DNA of 64,000 bases from Microglena sp. YARC (GCA_022414725.1 CM039464.1:9224527-9288526); one strand, 5' to 3'. Positions 20,971 to 33,155 are shown, numbered from the stretch's first letter. Notes: generated by a model not told the origin, from the sequence alone. Numbers and translations: made by a program.

Positions 20971-21655
20971 GGTCACTTTTTCCGAAGCACATTTCGTAGG
21001 CGCTACTTCTCCTCCGCATAAGCGGAGACTGGAATCGGGATGCGACGACGCTAGGCTTTGCAATGATCATCAATTCGCGCACTTTCCTGATTTGAGATGT
21101 CCACTCAAACCAGATTTGCCGAATTCTCTAACCCCCCTCTCCTCCCCAATGATCAATAACAACTGCCGGCGACCAAGCATCCCGATTCCGGGCAAGAAGC
21201 ACTTTGGAGAAGTCCAAGCGCAGATTGCCCGCAGGAGGGAGGTAGGGGAATGCGAAGCCCCCAACGCCAGTGCTTGGAACCCTGTCCACAAACTCAATAC
21301 CAAATCTGCGAAAGTGACAGATCACCCCAAAATTAAAATATCCTCACCTTTCAATGGACAACCTGGACAACAAGATCCTACAGGCAGCTTCCGGGCAGAG
21401 AGCTAAAGCTCCAAGAATCTACCTAGGACTCATTCTGAACCAAGTTTTGCTAAACCTAAAAATCATCCCAACCCTACTCAATCAAAAAATATCCGGAACA
21501 AGCAAGACAGACGAAATCCTCCTACCTCGAACTCTGCCATTCACCTTGTCATTGCCCTTCTTCTCGTCAACTGCCTGAATTTAGCCGCCGCTTCAACAGC
21601 CTATCTCCGCACTCCTTTATCTTTCTTCGCACCTAACACCTACCCAGCCACCAGC

Positions 21656-24478
21656 ATGTATTCAATGGGAGCTCAACAAAACAGGGTGCAACAAGGTAAG
21701 ATCGATAGGAAATCGAACCGCCGCGAGAAACAAGCTGCTCAATCCCGCCTCGCTTCCCCACCTTCCCACCACACCGCCGCACACCTCGTTCCCCTGACTG
21801 CCACACCGCACTACCCTACAAACTGCAAACATCTCAACAATACACCCATTGGCCATCTTCGAAACCCCATACTCCCTAAGCCTCCCACAGCTACTAATAC
21901 CGCCCCTCGCGGCGTGGGTGCAAGTCCCGATATGCCCCTCGTGGCATTGTCGTCTCTGACGATTAATACAGCCTCCCATGGCGTGGGTGCAAGTCCCGAT
22001 GTGCCCCTTGTGGCATCACCGTCTCTGACGATTAACACAGCCTCCCATGGCGTGGGTGCAAGTCCCGATGTGCCCCTCACGGCATTGTCCTTCCCGACAA
22101 AATTAACCAATAACGAAGCTGCAAGTCCTTATGCTCACAACCAACTTTACAATCAACCTTGGACAACTGTGTCCTACAACTCCTCTCCCATCTTCTGCAA
22201 AACTAACGAAAACTCGTACTCCCCTGCAGCCCTGATCGCCTATCCCTTCATCATCCGTTCTAAGGGTGAAGAGATCTTCAACAGCGAAGGGAGGCCGACG
22301 CCCACTCCTCCCTACCGTCCTAAATACATCCGCAAAGCAAGGGACATCCAGTTGATCTCTGAGAGACTCAAGTCCAACCCTCAACCTCCGTCCCCCCTTG
22401 AAGAGTCAACCTTCCAGCATCTTGATCCCTTCGCTGACACGCTCTCCAAATATAAAATCCTCCCGGTGCACTACACCACCGACAATGAGGAGTTTTACGA
22501 GCTAACTCTCAGTGGCATCTATGGACGCGCCCCTAGCATCCTTGCTGAGGGTCCCTTTTCTACGCCGCAATCTCTGACCTTTCCTGTCGGCGCACACCCG
22601 TGCACGGACGCAGCTGCGGTGGTCCGGACCATACGCGATATCATTGCGAGCAGACCCCAGGACGGTCTTTTCAAAAATGGAGTATCTGTGGACCAAGTTA
22701 CGAACACCTCCATGCATGGAAAGCCACCAGTATGGTCAATCAAGTTGTTTGCTAACAACGACATGCTTTCTCTGGCTGGCCTGGCTATTATAGAGGACTT
22801 AAACAACTTTGCATTCCTCTCCACAGCCAACAAGCTGGAGAAGGGGGTTCCCAGGGTCACCACTCCTCGGGTAACCAACCAACACATCCTGAACTGCAAA
22901 ACTCACTTCAGCATTGGGGAGGACTCTCCCCTCCACCTTCCCTACCCCTCAGATCCTTCAGCTAAGATCAACCGGCACAACCGGCAATGTGTTATCTCCA
23001 TGCTGGTTGGACCAACCATCCTGTCCACCATCGGGGGTACCAGGACCTGTTCAGCTAACCCCTCTGGCAGCAGCCAAACAGGGAGATCCAGTGCCCAGGA
23101 CGGGCTGGATACTGCTAACTCAACCTTGAAGGAGATCCCCTACGTATTCCCCAATCCCGCAGCAGAAGGCAGCGACTACACTATGACTGACCATGAAGAC
23201 CAGTCAGATGGCTCTAAAAGGCAGAGGACTGAGCCTCACATGGACCCCCAGCTACTCCCGCACCACCCCTTCCCTGAAGAAACTAACTTCCCTTCAGTTG
23301 CCTGGATCATGGAGCAGCAGGGGCACTACCTCACCACCAACTGGAGGTCCCAGCCTGAGAAGCCAGCATGGTTTCCCAAGTTGGAGAACATCCTGCGCAT
23401 GGCTGCAGAGTTTGAGGAACGTGAGGACCAAGTGTCGGCCCTCAGGCTACTCAACTTCAGATACTTGAAGAATGGGAGAGACGGCAGGGTCACTGAAGAG
23501 TTGCACTTTGCAACTCAAGAGGATAAGGAACACTTTGAATCCTTGCTCCCCCTCTACATCTCCAACATTCACTTTTCTGCATATTTCACCCACTCCAAGA
23601 TTCCTCCAGATATCTGCAACTCTTCCCTGATTCTAAAGACTGAGGCCAACACTGCCCTCAGATCCATGACGGACTTCACTGAAGAGGTGAATCGGCTGTG
23701 CAAGACAACCGTTGACCTCATGAACGACAAGCAGTGCTGTGACTCCTCGGTTGACAGCCTCGACCACTTCTCCCTCTCCTATTGGAATGCTGAAACCAGG
23801 GACCAGGCTACTGAGCCAGAGGACTCTCTGTACACCAGGGAGCTCATCCCCCTGAGACTGCTCTCGAACTATGAAGTTCAATTGGCTATCAAGAGGGGCA
23901 TCCGCATCATCCAGTCCAGCAGATTGCATGTCCTCACAGCATTCATCTGCTGCAAAGGACAAGTCAAAGTCAACGGCATCCAGTTTTACTTCCGTCCTGG
24001 CTTCATGCCTGACCTGGACCCTACCAAGAAGGACAACCTCCCAGACTGGGTAGCCCTGGCAGGCTACCTCATTACAAGGGAGATCGGCCATGACAGCACT
24101 GGCAAGGTTGTCCCCCTTGACCCTACCATTTTTGGTGCTGACCTGGCCAGCTGGAAGGAGATTCAGAGCCGCCTCAACATCGACTCCTATGGGCAGAACG
24201 TGACTATGTTCTTCCATGCCCTCGCCTCCCTGGCCAAAGCCAAGCCCTATGGGTTGCCTGCCCCATGGCCCACGACTAACGCTGAGCTTGACCTTGCTCT
24301 CCACCCAGGGATTGGACTTGCTCCTACCCCGGCAGGACCTACCACCTGGATGGAACTGCTCCAGACCTATACCCCCCTTCAGGTAAACCACTCTAACAAT
24401 TTCTCTCCCTGCAGTTCCCGTTTTGACAGCCAGCAGCTACATAACTATACTTTTAATTCCACAGGCAGCCGCCCCTGA
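21656..24478 (+). CDS. LINE first ORF, function unknown (940 codons)
   Basis: This long uninterrupted frame has a basic N-terminus (DRKSNRREKQ), then three copies of a ~24-residue repeat with GVGASPD(V/M)PL, then ~750 residues of ordinary globular composition. I see no CCHC knuckle or other familiar motif. By position it would be the ORF1/gag-like protein, expected to bind element RNA (inference). A possible 82-bp GT-AG intron at 24383-24464 (CTTCAG/GTAAAC ... TTCCACAG/GCA, phase 0) would replace the last 32 codons by 35 others ending in a basic tail (WKEVTKKTVWKKP) with a stop at 24570-24572. Confidence 0.7.
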   Translation: MYSMGAQQNRVQQGKIDRKSNRREKQAAQSRLASPPSHHTAAHLVPLTATPHYPTNCKHLNNTPIGHLRNPILPKPPTATNTAPRGVGASPDMPLVALSSLTINTASHGVGASPDVPLVASPSLTINTASHGVGASPDVPLTALSFPTKLTNNEAASPYAHNQLYNQPWTTVSYNSSPIFCKTNENSYSPAALIAYPFIIRSKGEEIFNSEGRPTPTPPYRPKYIRKARDIQLISERLKSNPQPPSPLEESTFQHLDPFADTLSKYKILPVHYTTDNEEFYELTLSGIYGRAPSILAEGPFSTPQSLTFPVGAHPCTDAAAVVRTIRDIIASRPQDGLFKNGVSVDQVTNTSMHGKPPVWSIKLFANNDMLSLAGLAIIEDLNNFAFLSTANKLEKGVPRVTTPRVTNQHILNCKTHFSIGEDSPLHLPYPSDPSAKINRHNRQCVISMLVGPTILSTIGGTRTCSANPSGSSQTGRSSAQDGLDTANSTLKEIPYVFPNPAAEGSDYTMTDHEDQSDGSKRQRTEPHMDPQLLPHHPFPEETNFPSVAWIMEQQGHYLTTNWRSQPEKPAWFPKLENILRMAAEFEEREDQVSALRLLNFRYLKNGRDGRVTEELHFATQEDKEHFESLLPLYISNIHFSAYFTHSKIPPDICNSSLILKTEANTALRSMTDFTEEVNRLCKTTVDLMNDKQCCDSSVDSLDHFSLSYWNAETRDQATEPEDSLYTRELIPLRLLSNYEVQLAIKRGIRIIQSSRLHVLTAFICCKGQVKVNGIQFYFRPGFMPDLDPTKKDNLPDWVALAGYLITREIGHDSTGKVVPLDPTIFGADLASWKEIQSRLNIDSYGQNVTMFFHALASLAKAKPYGLPAPWPTTNAELDLALHPGIGLAPTPAGPTTWMELLQTYTPLQVNHSNNFSPCSSRFDSQQLHNYTFNSTGSRP

Positions 24479-24529
24479 CCCAGCAGCTGGACCCAGCCAG
24501 CCCAGGAGACAGTCAGCTCCCACCAACCA

Positions 24530-25750
24530 GTGGAAGGAGGTGACCAAGAAGACTGTCTGGAAGAAGCCATAGGGATTTTATGTGCACCCATTATGATCCC
24601 CTGCTTCTTAGTCATAGACTTCTATAGCACTCTTCTGATTGTCCCTCTCCTTATGGCTACTTGTTGGATCATAGGGTGTAACAAGCTATTGACATCAGTA
24701 CAGAGTACACCCACTATTGATAAGTCAATCGTGAACAGCTTCCTTCTTCTGAAACACTCTGCAAAGCAGAATTCTAGCTGTGAACCTAATAGGAAATCCT
24801 GTACTCAGGACATTAGAACCTTGACTCATCCTACCTGGGATACAGCTCCTAGGGGAGGTAGACCTACTTCCAGACTTCGTTCCACTCCTGTAAACAGCTC
24901 TAGCTATTGGGAACCCCAAATAGACTGTCACTGTCAAGTTCATTCTATTAACGCCTACCTCGGATACAAGGCCCTGGACTACAAAGAGGTCCTGCAGTTC
25001 TCCATAAACCTCAACACACACGTCACTAACTACACTCGACATGAGTGGGATCTAGAACGTTGCTACTTCAACAAACTAACCGGTAACTACACAATCCCTT
25101 TAGTCAACTATTACCTGGCTAACAGGAAATCTCACTTAGGCTCTCTCACTGGCCACAGGAACTCACAAACATATACTCCATCCCATCCTCCCCCTACTAC
25201 ACCAACAACTGAAGACACATCTGAGAACTATTCTGCAGGAGTTATGCCTGGCAGCATTAAACAGCAAATTCTATCTCGGCTTCCTCCTAGCTGCACAAGG
25301 TTTATCCTCCACTACAACTGTGGATATGGACATGCTACAACCATTAAGCAAATTAATGGTAAGTGGTGGGACATGAACTCTGAACACAACGGCCCTAGTC
25401 TTCTCCACTCACAAGATTGGATAAAACTCCAAGGGCACACCTACACTCTTACCAAAGCATCACCCTCCTTCCTTTCACATCCTTTTCAACCAGAAATTAA
25501 CCACACACCAGGCCACCCTACTAGGGAGACTGTTGACATGATCTCCCCTACTAGTAACACCACACCCACTCACAACCGTCCTGACTCTCCCCACAGTATG
25601 GACCACATAACTTCCCCATGGCCTGCAGAACTCACAGATCACAACTTACCAGATCAGGATAACTCCTCAGATCTAACTTTCTCTGATCTCCTAGACTCCA
25701 CCCTATCAGATCAAGAAGACCCCATAGATTCCCCCTCTTTAAATCAATAA
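24530..25750 (+). CDS. LINE-encoded papain-fold cysteine protease
   Basis: A 406-codon frame. Around residues 131-146 it has CHCQVHSINAYLGYKAL, a C-x-x-H-(S/A)-(I/L)-N pattern like the active-site Cys helix of Josephin/OTU-type peptidases (Cys135 likely). Residues 261-284 read CGYGHATTIKQINGKWWDMN, matching the His strand and turn of the same fold (His268, with Asp281 or Asn283 as third member). The N-terminal 55 residues are hydrophobic, though a true membrane segment is unsure, and the C-terminus is Ser/Thr/Asp-rich and probably disordered. Dualen elements carry a cysteine protease, so placement before the endonuclease fits. The start used is a GTG-free ATG-type frame start, and the real start could be elsewhere or be read by continuation from ORF1. 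Confidence 0.6.
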   Translation: MEGGDQEDCLEEAIGILCAPIMIPCFLVIDFYSTLLIVPLLMATCWIIGCNKLLTSVQSTPTIDKSIVNSFLLLKHSAKQNSSCEPNRKSCTQDIRTLTHPTWDTAPRGGRPTSRLRSTPVNSSSYWEPQIDCHCQVHSINAYLGYKALDYKEVLQFSINLNTHVTNYTRHEWDLERCYFNKLTGNYTIPLVNYYLANRKSHLGSLTGHRNSQTYTPSHPPPTTPTTEDTSENYSAGVMPGSIKQQILSRLPPSCTRFILHYNCGYGHATTIKQINGKWWDMNSEHNGPSLLHSQDWIKLQGHTYTLTKASPSFLSHPFQPEINHTPGHPTRETVDMISPTSNTTPTHNRPDSPHSMDHITSPWPAELTDHNLPDQDNSSDLTFSDLLDSTLSDQEDPIDSPSLNQ

Positions 25751-25938
25751 GACTCCACAGAAACTATTTACTTAGTCTCTGACGATGAGGAACCTCCCAG
25801 ATCAAAACAAAAAACATCTCCTACAAAGAAAAATAATTTAACTACCAAACGCTCACACCCCTGCACACACCAGATGCACAACACACCTCTCCCTATACCT
25901 AGCAAAGTTGTCCTTCCTGACTTCACTAAGTTTCGCCA

Positions 25939-27090
25939 ATGCAGAATTTTTGGGGCAGAACCTCCTACAAGAAACCTGCTCCTTCCAGACTCACCACCAA
26001 AACCCTTCCAACGAAAAGAATTAAAATTACTCATACTACTTCATATCCTGTTCAACAACAGCAAACTGCACTCTATCTCACTAACATTATCACCTCCAAC
26101 TGCAGAGGCATTTTCTCATCCTGGGAAACACTCTATGACCATATTCGAACTAATGAGCCAGACATTGCTATTCTCACCGAAACAAAACTCACCTCCAACA
26201 ATACAGGCATAATTAATATGATCAAACAAGACCTATCTGACTACCACTTTCATCACAGCAGCAAAACCATTAAGCAAGCTACCAATGCAGACAACATTGT
26301 TACCCGCTCAGCTGGAGTCATCACACTTATCAAAAAGACTCTTACTGCACACCTAATTAAACATGAAATCCCTACTGACATAGCTGGTCACCTCACTCAT
26401 CAAACTATTAACAACATCACTCACATTCTAGGTGTCTACATGCCCTGCAATGATCCTGCCAAAAGAACCCGCATCTATGAACACATCCACTACATCATAT
26501 CCCAGAACCCCTCTCACCACTATATTGCAGGGAGAGACTGGAATGCAGCTTACTACCTTACTGATAGAAGCAACACAGTCCATCACCTGGAGGACCAGCC
26601 TCACTACCAGCATCTTAATAAATATTCAATTCACATCCAACCTTCTCCACGTCCCCACACTTATTCAGACAACACCTCCTACAGCAGCAGGATAGATGAC
26701 ATCATTCTCATCAACCCTCCACCTGAAACCATGGTGACAGAAACCACACACCAAATGGGAGACACACTTGACCACTTGACCCTGGAACAACAAATTACCT
26801 CCTCTCTCTTTCCACCTCCCAACCTGGACACACCACCTCACAATCCAACACCCCAACTGCAACTCCCTCTCAAGCAACAGGACATGGCCAAAGCCAAAGA
26901 GGCAATCTCAAATAAATTTCTCCATCAATTTCAACACAGCCACATCAACATAAATAAAGCCTGGACTATAGCACAAACTTTACTGGGAGAAGATAAAACA
27001 TCTGCACATATCCAATCTATTATACAAGAACTCATAGCCACCATGCCAGAAAATCTTAACAGCATGGCAGATCATCTCATGATCACTTAA
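25939..27090 (+). CDS. LINE APE-type endonuclease
   Basis: This frame encodes an exonuclease-endonuclease-phosphatase domain of LINEs. It has the N motif SNCRGIFSSW (metal-site Asn), the E motif DIAILTETKL, the Y/MPCNDPAKR region, AGRDWNAAY (the D-x-N motif of the family) and SRIDDIIL, then DTLDHLTLE with the terminal D-H pair. Such enzymes nick target DNA to prime reverse transcription. All catalytic positions that I can place are present. The frame continues ~120 residues past the domain before stopping at 27088-27090, where the connection to the RT is broken. Confidence 0.85.
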   Translation: MQNFWGRTSYKKPAPSRLTTKTLPTKRIKITHTTSYPVQQQQTALYLTNIITSNCRGIFSSWETLYDHIRTNEPDIAILTETKLTSNNTGIINMIKQDLSDYHFHHSSKTIKQATNADNIVTRSAGVITLIKKTLTAHLIKHEIPTDIAGHLTHQTINNITHILGVYMPCNDPAKRTRIYEHIHYIISQNPSHHYIAGRDWNAAYYLTDRSNTVHHLEDQPHYQHLNKYSIHIQPSPRPHTYSDNTSYSSRIDDIILINPPPETMVTETTHQMGDTLDHLTLEQQITSSLFPPPNLDTPPHNPTPQLQLPLKQQDMAKAKEAISNKFLHQFQHSHININKAWTIAQTLLGEDKTSAHIQSIIQELIATMPENLNSMADHLMIT

Positions 27091-27108
27091 CACCAAGCTC
27101 TTTCCATC

Positions 27109-28890
27109 ATGACTGACATCTGCCCCATTAAGTCTAGCACACCAGGCATTTTTTTGCCCAGACAAACTGCTAAAACTTACAGACGTCTTAACTACCATAT
27201 TAAACACATTAAAGCACTTCGAACAGCCTCCACTCACCTTGACCAACAACAATACATGGAGCTCAGAAGCACACCTCATACGGCAGGAACATACTCACCT
27301 ACCACTAAAATCAAAATACATCAACACCTACAAAACCTACTCCTCCCTGACTACTGCCTCTCTCTAACTGCTGATATTCAACAAAGTATTACAGAACTAC
27401 GTCACATGCAGGCTGCACTCAAAAAGGAGAGAGCAACTGCCTCCATCAAGAAATTCAGACGCCGCCTCAGCACACAGGCACGACAAACTCACAGGTTTTT
27501 TCTCTCCTGAAAACTACACACACACACCCACTGCCCTTCTGGACGCATCCTCGAACACACTTAGCACCAGTACCCAGGGTCTCCTGGAAGTTTTGTCCAA
27601 ACACATGGGTAAACAAATGTCACCTCCCAACACCCTATCTTAGATGATTATACCCACATGCCACTCCCCCTCCATGGGAAACACACACAGACAAATACCA
27701 CCTTGAAACTCCAGCCGACTCCATACAAACCACTGCCCCCCTTACACCTATCTCTCCTCCTCAACCACCTATGATGACTGCATCAGGAAACTCTCCACTA
27801 ACAAAGCCACAGGCCCAGACGGCATACCTAATGAACTACGTATGTGCCTCCACAGGAAATGCACCTCACCATACACAAACTCAATGCAGCTAGTATGGAT
27901 CTTGGGAGAAACACCAGACTGCTGGAAAATCTCCCACACAGTCATGCTCTACAAAAAATCAGATCCTTGCTTACCCAAAATTACAGGCCAATAGGCCTTA
28001 ACAATGCTGTAGCCAAACTATGGACCTCTCTTGTTACCAACACTATTACTACCTACTCTGAAACCAATCACATTCTCAGTGCCTGCCAAGAGGGTTTCAG
28101 AAAAGACAAAGTACCTATAGACAACTCTTGACCCTACTCCACAACATTGAGGATGCTGCCCCTCTTCCACCAGGACCTTTATGCTGCCTACTTTGACTTT
28201 AGCTCTGCCTTCAACATGATTGATCACCAAAAACTTCTCTGCATTATGCACAGCTTGGGTTATACCCATGATACTATAGATACAATTAAAAGAATTACAC
28301 AAAATCTACTACACATATCCTCCTTAACAATACATCTGGCTCCCCTATCCCATCACTAGGGGCACTATCCAGGGGGACACTCTCTCCCCTACTCTTCATT
28401 ATTCTTTCTAGAACCCCTACACAGATGGCTCCGTTCTGGAGGACGAGGATACAGAGCAGCATCCCTACCCTCCACAACAGCAGATGAAAACCACACTAGC
28501 AGCTTGGGGTATGCTGATGACACTGCCGTCCTAACCGGCAGCTCAGAGGACCTTCGCATCCAATGTGGTAAGTTCAAACTTTTTAGTATCTGGTCGGGCA
28601 TTCCTCTTAACGCCACTAAATGTGTGGTTAGTGGCATACTCCACAAATCACACCCCTCACAACCTACTCACAACAACACACTCAAACAAAGGCTAGAAAA
28701 AATTCCTCTAGGTAATTCCTATGCTACCTACCAGCCTCCAGACCAAGCCTATAAATACCTAGGGGTTCACATCTCACTCACCTTAAATTGGAAAACTCAA
28801 CTTCACTCTACTATTGAAACCATCCACAACAAAGGCTTGAGTATCTCACTAAAAGCTAAAAATAGGGCAACCCCCACCAATGTTTACGAA
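27109..28890 (+). pseudogene. LINE reverse transcriptase, frameshifted
   Basis: RT motifs are spread over several frames: NKATGPDGIPNEL near 27797 (motif 1/2), YRPIGLNNAVAKLW near 27987, an ACQEGFRK segment, YFDFSSAFNMIDH at 28191 (motif A with the first catalytic Asp), GTIQGDTLSPLLF near 28365 and YADDTAVL at 28507 (motif C). At least three frameshifts or stops interrupt it, so no functional RT can be made. The upstream 27109-27510 frame (133 codons) belongs to the endonuclease-RT linker. Confidence 0.85.
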
Positions 28891-28927
28891 TAATCTCACA
28901 ATGTGTCAGAGCAGCTATTAAATACCC

Positions 28928-31440
28928 ATGATAGTAGCTCCCTTCTCACTAGCCGACATTCATGTCATTGACAGAGCAGTATTAAAAACAGTTAAACTCT
29001 GCTGCTCCCTTCCTAGATCCTTTCCGACAAGAGCACTCCACCTCCCTAAAACAGAGGCAGGACTAGGGGTGCCTTCTCTACTCACTGAATATACTCAGAT
29101 TACTGCAACAGCCCTCACCCAGCCCATGAACGACCAAGGTCACCTGGGAATTCTCACCAGGGCTCTTCTTGACAAATCAACCTCCACCATGACCACTCTA
29201 GATCCTCTCTCTCTCTCCAGCAAGCAACTTAAATATTGTCCCTAGCCCGCCAGCTGGAAATTATTAAACAATCTGACATAACAATTTCTTGGAATGACAC
29301 AGAACTCCTTGACAAACTTAACATACACTCTCTCCCTCTTCCACCACAGGCAATCCCTGTCTCACTCATGACTCCTTTTCACGACCTGGACATCTACTCA
29401 TACCACGACCTGGTCACCCCCATGGGAACTCATCTTATCAGCACCACAGACCTCTCTCTTATTACTTCACACAAAATTACTAAACACCACAAACGATCCT
29501 GAACCGCCTCACCGCACACCTCTCCTCCCTCCAAACCGTCACTCCTCCAACTCACTCTGACCCACTCCCCCTCTCCCACAGGCAACTTGCGCCTGGCTAC
29601 GCAATTTCGCAGAACACGACAGACAACGTTAAACTTCCTGCTCCTATCGAATCCTCCACCCCACTTACCCAGCGCTACCAACCTCACGCCTCCGTTACTG
29701 ATGCAGACTACGAGGCGGACCCACTGGGGGACCTGGAAGGAAACCAATGGTGGCGTGGCCCACGCAGATCGCAGGCAGTCACGCGCACCAAGCATGGGGC
29801 TGCCCCAACAGTGACGCCACCTGGTCAGCGCGCCACTACTTGTGCAAATCCTGGATCCGACACTCCTCCTCCTCCAAATTCTACCGCGCATATAAAATAA
29901 CCTCCACCTCGCACCCTGACAGGATCCGCGAGGCCATGACATTCCCAACCAGCAGCGCACCTGCACCACCGGCGCGCCTGCTTCACCTTACTTACGGATC
30001 TCAGTACAGAGCCCTGCACATTACGAGCTGGCGGGGCAAGCGCTCTTACAACGACGACAAACTTGCCACCACCACCGTTGTCCACGTCCAATGGGCCCCA
30101 ACCATCATGCACAACGACCATATCAACTCCTACGCACGCATGGGATACAGCATCCACCACTGCACACCTCTTACCCCCACTACCTCCACCATACACTGGA
30201 AGCCTCAATCCCACCATGCGGCTGACCTTGTTGAACTGGTAGGACAACCAACATATGACCACTTAACCCACACCTTTAAAACCACTCCTCCGATAACCAC
30301 ACACCTCAATCCCAGGAAGGACACCCACCTCACTAACCTCCAGCAACAAGGCCAATGGGCCACCTCCCCAGGATTTAATGCTGACAACCACAACCTTGTT
30401 CACAAACTTCTGAAAATTGACACACACGACAGGCACCCAGACTGGGACATTCAACCACCCTCAGCCTACATTATACAAACAGGCATCCTCACTACTCTGG
30501 ATGGCCAATCCACACACACACATACCAACGCTTCATATCTTTATAAACCCACAGGTCACTGTCTTGGGCACATTCCCAACGACAGGCTCACCTCTCTTAA
30601 ACAAAACTATGACCACTTTAAAAATCACCACCCAACCAAATGGAACCAACTGACCCAATGAGGAACATACCACACTGACTTAGCTGCCCTCTTCACCAGA
30701 TACAGAGCTGCTCCTGCTGCCACTAACATTCTGTCTCCCTTCCTCTACCAAGCAGCAGCTGCTCTGGGCATTACTCACCATCGTACCTCCAATCCTCTTA
30801 GCTACGACCAAAGCCTCACCAGCTTCTCTTCTACCAGCCCTGCTGACCAGCTCTTTGGCTCCAACCAAGACCCCTTTCTTACCATCTGGACTGGGGGCTC
30901 ACTGGTGGACATTCCCAACTCCACCACACAAGCACACCAAGCTCTAAGGTGGGCTCTAGCCAGTGCTGACCATGCTGAAAAATACTCTCAGCCCTACCTG
31001 CACCCTGATGCTCCTCCCTGATGACCTTGCTGCCCCTTACAAAACTCTCCTCCACCACTCCTGGATCCACTGCATTGACTCTAGACCACAGTCTGAATTT
31101 TATACTACCTCTGAAATATGGCTTGGCAGCAAATCTCACACCCCACCCTCCACTCAAAAATCACACCTCATCCTTATATGCAACCCTCACAGCCAAGAGA
31201 CTTACTTTCCTAAACTCCCAGATTTTATTGACCAATGGACATACTACATGCAAAGCCTCTCCTCATCCTGGGAGCCCTCTACTAATCACACCACCTTCCA
31301 CACTTACTTTCACTGACATTGTCATCACCTACCCTCGGAAACTTAAATCTCTTGCCAAAAAATCCCTGGCAACCTCTACTCCTCCAACACCCTCCCCCTC
31401 TCCTCTTACCATTACCCACCCCTGTTTTTACCTTGCTACC
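28928..31440 (+). pseudogene. LINE RT thumb and linker region, fragmented
   Basis: Successive frames at 28928-29245, 29236-29502 and 29747-30661, and further open stretches to 31440, represent the region between RT and RNase H. The 304-codon frame at 29747 holds a conserved linker whose later part (TIWTGGSL and QALRWALASA near 30885-30965) can be aligned with the second LINE near 41800 (WTGFSYAHP, RWALSSAL). No known domain is recognisable. Stops and frameshifts confirm decay. Confidence 0.65.
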
Positions 31441-31457
31441 CCTCCTCTGGCCTCCAG

Positions 31458-32345
31458 GTCTACACAGATGGTAGCCTAATAAAAAGTAAACCAGGGCATC
31501 CTAGCAAAATAGGTGCTGCAGTATATGTCCCGGCTGCAGGACAAAGCTACACCATCAACCCTGGGGGAATAGGGGCCACCAAAACTAACAACCGGGCAGA
31601 ATTGGTAGCCATCCACCAAGCCCTTCTCAACATTGATTATGACAAATCTCTTACCCTTCATACAGACAGCCTCTGCTCTCTTCAACTTATAAAAAAAATG
31701 ATTCATGACCCCACCACAACAACCCGTTCCATTCATACTGAATTACTGCAATCAATTCAAAAACACCTCATTCAACGCATCCTGCATGGCTCACACACCA
31801 CCCTTTGTAAAGTCCGTTCCCACACAGGTATCCTTGGAAATGACAGAGCAGACACTCTGGCACGCAAGGCAGCTGAGCACCCTACCTCAACTAATTTTAC
31901 TGATAACACTGGGGAAATCCCCCGCCACAATGTTTACTGGCCTACAGTTCAACCTCCTCGTACACCCATGGGAGATATCCCCCCAAGAATTTTAGCACCT
32001 AACCTTACACAAGGTATCACCTCTAACCTACCCAATAGCTGCCACCTTGGTCAACACCCTCTTAAAGGGATTTATGCAACCACCTGGGCTGAAAATACCC
32101 CCCACCAACTTCCTCAAGCAAGTAACAAATTTTGGACCTCAACCCTTATCCAGCATAAAACTAAATTCCACATCCTTAAAGCCCGCTGGGTAGACTGTGG
32201 AACCGTAAACTTGCATTCCGCTGGAAACTCCCTTATATTACCAGCACTCACCCACCCACGAACTCCCTATGCCCCATCTGCCACACCTGTGAGGACGGAG
32301 CGGGCCACATCCTGGCGGGCTGCAACACACCGGACTTTCAAGGGG
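31458..32345 (+). pseudogene. LINE RNase H and zinc knuckle
   Basis: The frame reads QVYTDGSL at 31455 (first catalytic Asp), NNRAELVAIHQAL (Glu), LTLHTDSLCSLQ (Asp), and KVRSHTGILGNDRADTLAR (the H-x-G-x-x-G-N-x-x-A-D block). This is a complete type I RNase H active-site set. Near 32260-32325 another frame encodes CPICHTCEDGAGHILAGC, a CxxC...H...C zinc site, before a one-base shift to the frame reading LYIKRHDAAVRLIHKAI. The second LINE has the same order (CHFC...H...SC, then LYIARHNAAV), which locates the shift. Confidence 0.8.
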
Positions 32346-32911
32346 CTCTACATCAAGAGACATGACGCCGCAGTGCGACTCATCCACAAGGCCATCTGCA
32401 CAGGAGCCCTAGGATCTCGCAGAATGATCATGGACGCTGGCAAGGAAGAGGACCTTCCCAGGGGGGGTCCTGGGCAAACGTCTCCCCGACTGGCTACGCC
32501 CCTCCACTATTACTGTAGCGGATTGGAAGAGGATGAGACCTGATCTTGCCGTCCTACCTGACATAGACTCTCCTACCTGTATGTTCTGATAGAGAACTCT
32601 GGGTTCTTGAGCTTGGATACTGCTCTGATACTAATCACGCTACTAAGTTTATTACTAAACATGCCCAACATGTTGAATTAGTCAATGGCCTTCGATCGGC
32701 TGGATACCTTGTTCACTATGAAGTTATTACCGTTGGTACAACTGGTACTATTCCTACCTCTTTTTTGACTTCTATGACCACTCTTGGACTTCAGAGATCC
32801 TGTGCCCTCAAACTGGCGGACACAGTCCATTCTCACACCATTACTAGTTTCCAGAGTATTTTACAGTGCAGACGCTTTATGGAAACACACCCCGGGTCGA
32901 TACCCGGGGAC
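32346..32911 (+). pseudogene. LINE C-terminal REL-like endonuclease remnant
   Basis: After the zinc knuckle come LYIKRHDAAV and AICTGALG, then MRPDLAVLPD (PD motif) at about 32540, a stop/frameshift near 32587, then WVLELGYCSDTNHATKF with a spaced K-x-x-QH and a VHYEVITVGTTG end. R-PD followed by an E-containing strand and a K/QH helix is the layout of restriction-like (PD-(D/E)xK) endonucleases of R2/Dualen-type LINEs. The second LINE keeps it in one frame (43202-44038). The fold assignment is inference from motif order. Confidence 0.6.
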
Positions 32912-33155
32912 TAGCACACAGACCGTCCCCCCTCTCAGGTTTTGTCTTACCAGCTGTATTGTGCCGGTGCTTCCCAACCGGGGTGAAAAACCCCCGTATT
33001 AAGCTGCACTGGCATGATGGGGCTACGGTGCTTGCCGTTCAGGCATCGGTGGTAATTCTTTTTACTGAGATGGTCCTACGGTGACTATAGCTAGCTCCGG
33101 CTTACGCTATGGTGTCCTTAACTTCACGTCCTGTGAGTAACGGTTCTACACGGAT

